Assembly (NCBI GenBank): GCA_003439945.1
Contig: QVRM01004007.1
Span: forward strand, 1,483,501-1,547,500
Length of the DNA stretch: 64,000 nt
Direction: 5' to 3'
Origin: Dermanyssus gallinae
Lineage: Eukaryota > Arthropoda > Arachnida > Mesostigmata > Dermanyssidae
The notes beneath the pieces were generated by a model. The model had not been told where the DNA came from and made no database searches. It saw only the letters and a program-made list of their open reading frames with translations. The stretch's first letter is position 1; every line of letters starts with the position of its first letter. The position numbers and the translations under genes were made by a program. Below, one piece after another: positions 62,141 to 64,000 of the stretch.

Positions 62141-64000
62141 TGCCGAGGACTTGTTCCGTGCGTAACCCTACCTTAAAAGTACGTTTATTATTATAAATAT
62201 CATTCTTATTGTTTTTTACCTAAAGCAAAAACACGATTTCGCAGGACCGTGCAGTTTAATTTATTAATTAATATAGTCTCCCCTACTTTCTATGATATCT
62301 TACCGACGATCAACCAGCTCTTCGATCTCTTGTTTGTAAAAGTATTGTTTCTTGCAGAAGTGGTGTACCTTATTTTGGACGTCCTTGAAAGACTTGGATT
62401 TTTTTTAATCAAAACGTTGGGGTCAACTTTTTTTGAACTCGTCGGTTGTTGGCAGTACAGATCCGTGTTTATCATCTGGTTCTTTCTTAGACGTCGAAGC
62501 GAATAGTGCTTTTGATATTCCATCAACAAGATACCTTATTTGAGCCGACGTTTCACTTGGGTTGACTCTGGGAACTGCCTGCGCTCTTAGGCGAAAATAT
62601 TTGTCTGCTTCTGCTCTCGAAGAAGACTCATCTCAGGTTACCAAACGAAGCTTGTTTGGCGTTTGTGGAACCCATTTACAGAGCTTAGAATTTACTTAAT
62701 ACTTTTGAGCGTCCTGACAAATTGCCTTCTTTGGTCAACTTCAACTTCTTCCGCGAGTTCTCGTGTGGCAACCGTTTAATTTTATTATATATTAGGCGCA
62801 CTTGATTTATTGTCCAGGTTAAAATTTCCACAACTGAGCATGGAAAACCATTTTCGGCAGGTGCGTTCGTTGATTAAGTAAAACCGTAACGTTGTACGGA
62901 CACAAAACCAATGTTTGTCGTTTTCATTAATATTTGTAACGTATCGCTACGCTGTTATTTGATCCTGCACGACAACTTAGTTATATATGTCGAGGTAGCC
63001 CCATGTTTCAAGCACAACCTTTTTGACTTAATTTCAGATTTAAATTTTGTTTGTTAAGGAGGAGCCACCTGGATGAAGATGATTTGATATAGCGTCTAAA
63101 CAATAACGACTCAACAAATCGTGGTTGCAAGAAAATTCAGTAGAGAGTAAAGTTTGTGTAATAGCAAACGAGGTCAAACATTTTTTGGAGTGATTACTTA
63201 ACGGGGTAGTTACGGTAATTAGAATAGAACTCTAGAACGTCCGCGAGTTCCAGGATAGAAGGCATGGTATTGTACTATCAAGATAACTTTGTAATCACAA
63301 TATTAACAGGAAGCAACATGTGTTTTGACAGTACATAAACCGACCTTTTTCCTTTACTTTTTGATAAACCGTTTTTTATAAGCATGCGTGCTAGACATAA
63401 ATGTTTATTTCAAATAAGTGTTATGTTAACTGGATCAAGGATATCGAAGAAGTTATTTATATTTAGCCTGAGCCAAAAGTTGGCTGGTTTTGTCACACTA
63501 TCACCACAGAGGTGAATTAATCCCCAAGGGCTGGGTCGTTCATCTAGCATTTACTTAGGATTCAAACATGGAGATATTCAACGGTCCGAATCGTCCGTTG
63601 AGGGATCCAGTACGTTCCTTTCAAACCCTTTCTTTCTCGCTTCTTCTCTATTAAGTCTGTACGGCCGTTGCCCTTTGGGCGAGGCCTGCCTCTATATTTC
63701 CGGCCATTCGCCTCTAAGCGTTGGCGTTCGTGGTGAAGAAGCACATCCAGTGGGAGACGTACTCGTGACCAGTTGGCCACGATGCCACACTCCACCGTCC
63801 TATTGCGAGTCTTGCACCGCCCGGTGTACTATCTTTTGAGCTCTTCCATACCGTGATTGTCCTTCTCAGTTGCGGTGCACTGTCCCGAAGTCCAGTCATA
63901 AACCGATCGAAAGATAGAGATTATTGATGGTGTGCCGTTGTCACTTGTAGTTTGTCCGGTACCCCTTTTTGTTGGAATAGGCAATGCAACTTCCGTATCT
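62141..64000. other. Unassigned right flank
   Basis: AT-rich, with overlapping short frames on both strands (62249-62529 and 63562-63899) that I do not recognise. No splice-linked chain was found. Confidence 0.5.

Overview
This is a nuclear window from an animal. It carries intron-rich genes with GT-AG splice sites, a metazoan gamma-tubulin complex gene, a SPATA2/Tamozhennic gene, an SR splicing factor, cytochrome c and a mitochondrial fatty-acid oxidation gene. Mariner, R1-like and RLE-type retroelements, long (TA)n tracts and nuclear 28S rDNA pieces fill much of the rest. Together these suggest an arthropod, and a mite or tick (Parasitiformes) is my best guess. That guess is inference from gene style and repeats; nothing in the window proves the species.

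Layout: (1) 1-10.4 kb, plus strand: gamma-tubulin complex component 3 (GCP3), missing only its first coding exon. The last intron holds an antisense, 5'-truncated but still open RLE-type non-LTR retrotransposon. (2) 10.4-15.6 kb: gene-poor. (3) 15.6-23.6 kb, minus strand: a nine-exon SPATA2/Tamozhennic-type gene (PUB domain plus two C-terminal RanBP2 zinc fingers). A dead mariner and an inverted-repeat-capped (TA)n element lie in its introns. (4) 24-29 kb: a graveyard of RLE retroelement pieces, a tRNA-headed SINE with a 17-bp target duplication, and a Tc/mariner-like relic. (5) 29-32.6 kb: CAA/CAG-rich low-complexity DNA. (6) 34.4 kb, plus strand: cytochrome c coding exon. (7) 37.5-40.4 kb, minus strand: degenerate R1-like non-LTR element. 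(8) 40.4-43.3 kb: a mosaic of 28S rDNA. It holds a 28S 3' third (minus strand) that breaks exactly at the R2 target site, repeated degenerate copies of the R2-site flank on the plus strand, and two RLE-element tails bounded by those copies. (9) 44.5-48.8 kb, minus strand: complete two-RRM SR protein of the B52/SRSF4-5-6 class with a 1.8-kb GC-rich intron. (10) 49-52.6 kb: probable promoter and 5' noncoding region of that gene. (11) 55.6-61.7 kb, plus strand: complete mitochondrial 3-hydroxyacyl-CoA dehydrogenase (HADH). Its second intron holds a 1.1-kb fold-back element and a CR1/Jockey-like RT fragment. (12) 61.7-64 kb: no recognised gene.

The host genes are unrelated housekeeping functions (microtubule nucleation, ubiquitin signalling or nuclear import, splicing, respiration, beta-oxidation) and do not form a pathway. 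The most unusual part is 40.4-43.3 kb, where RLE retroelement tails carry end sequences that mimic the 28S R2 target.
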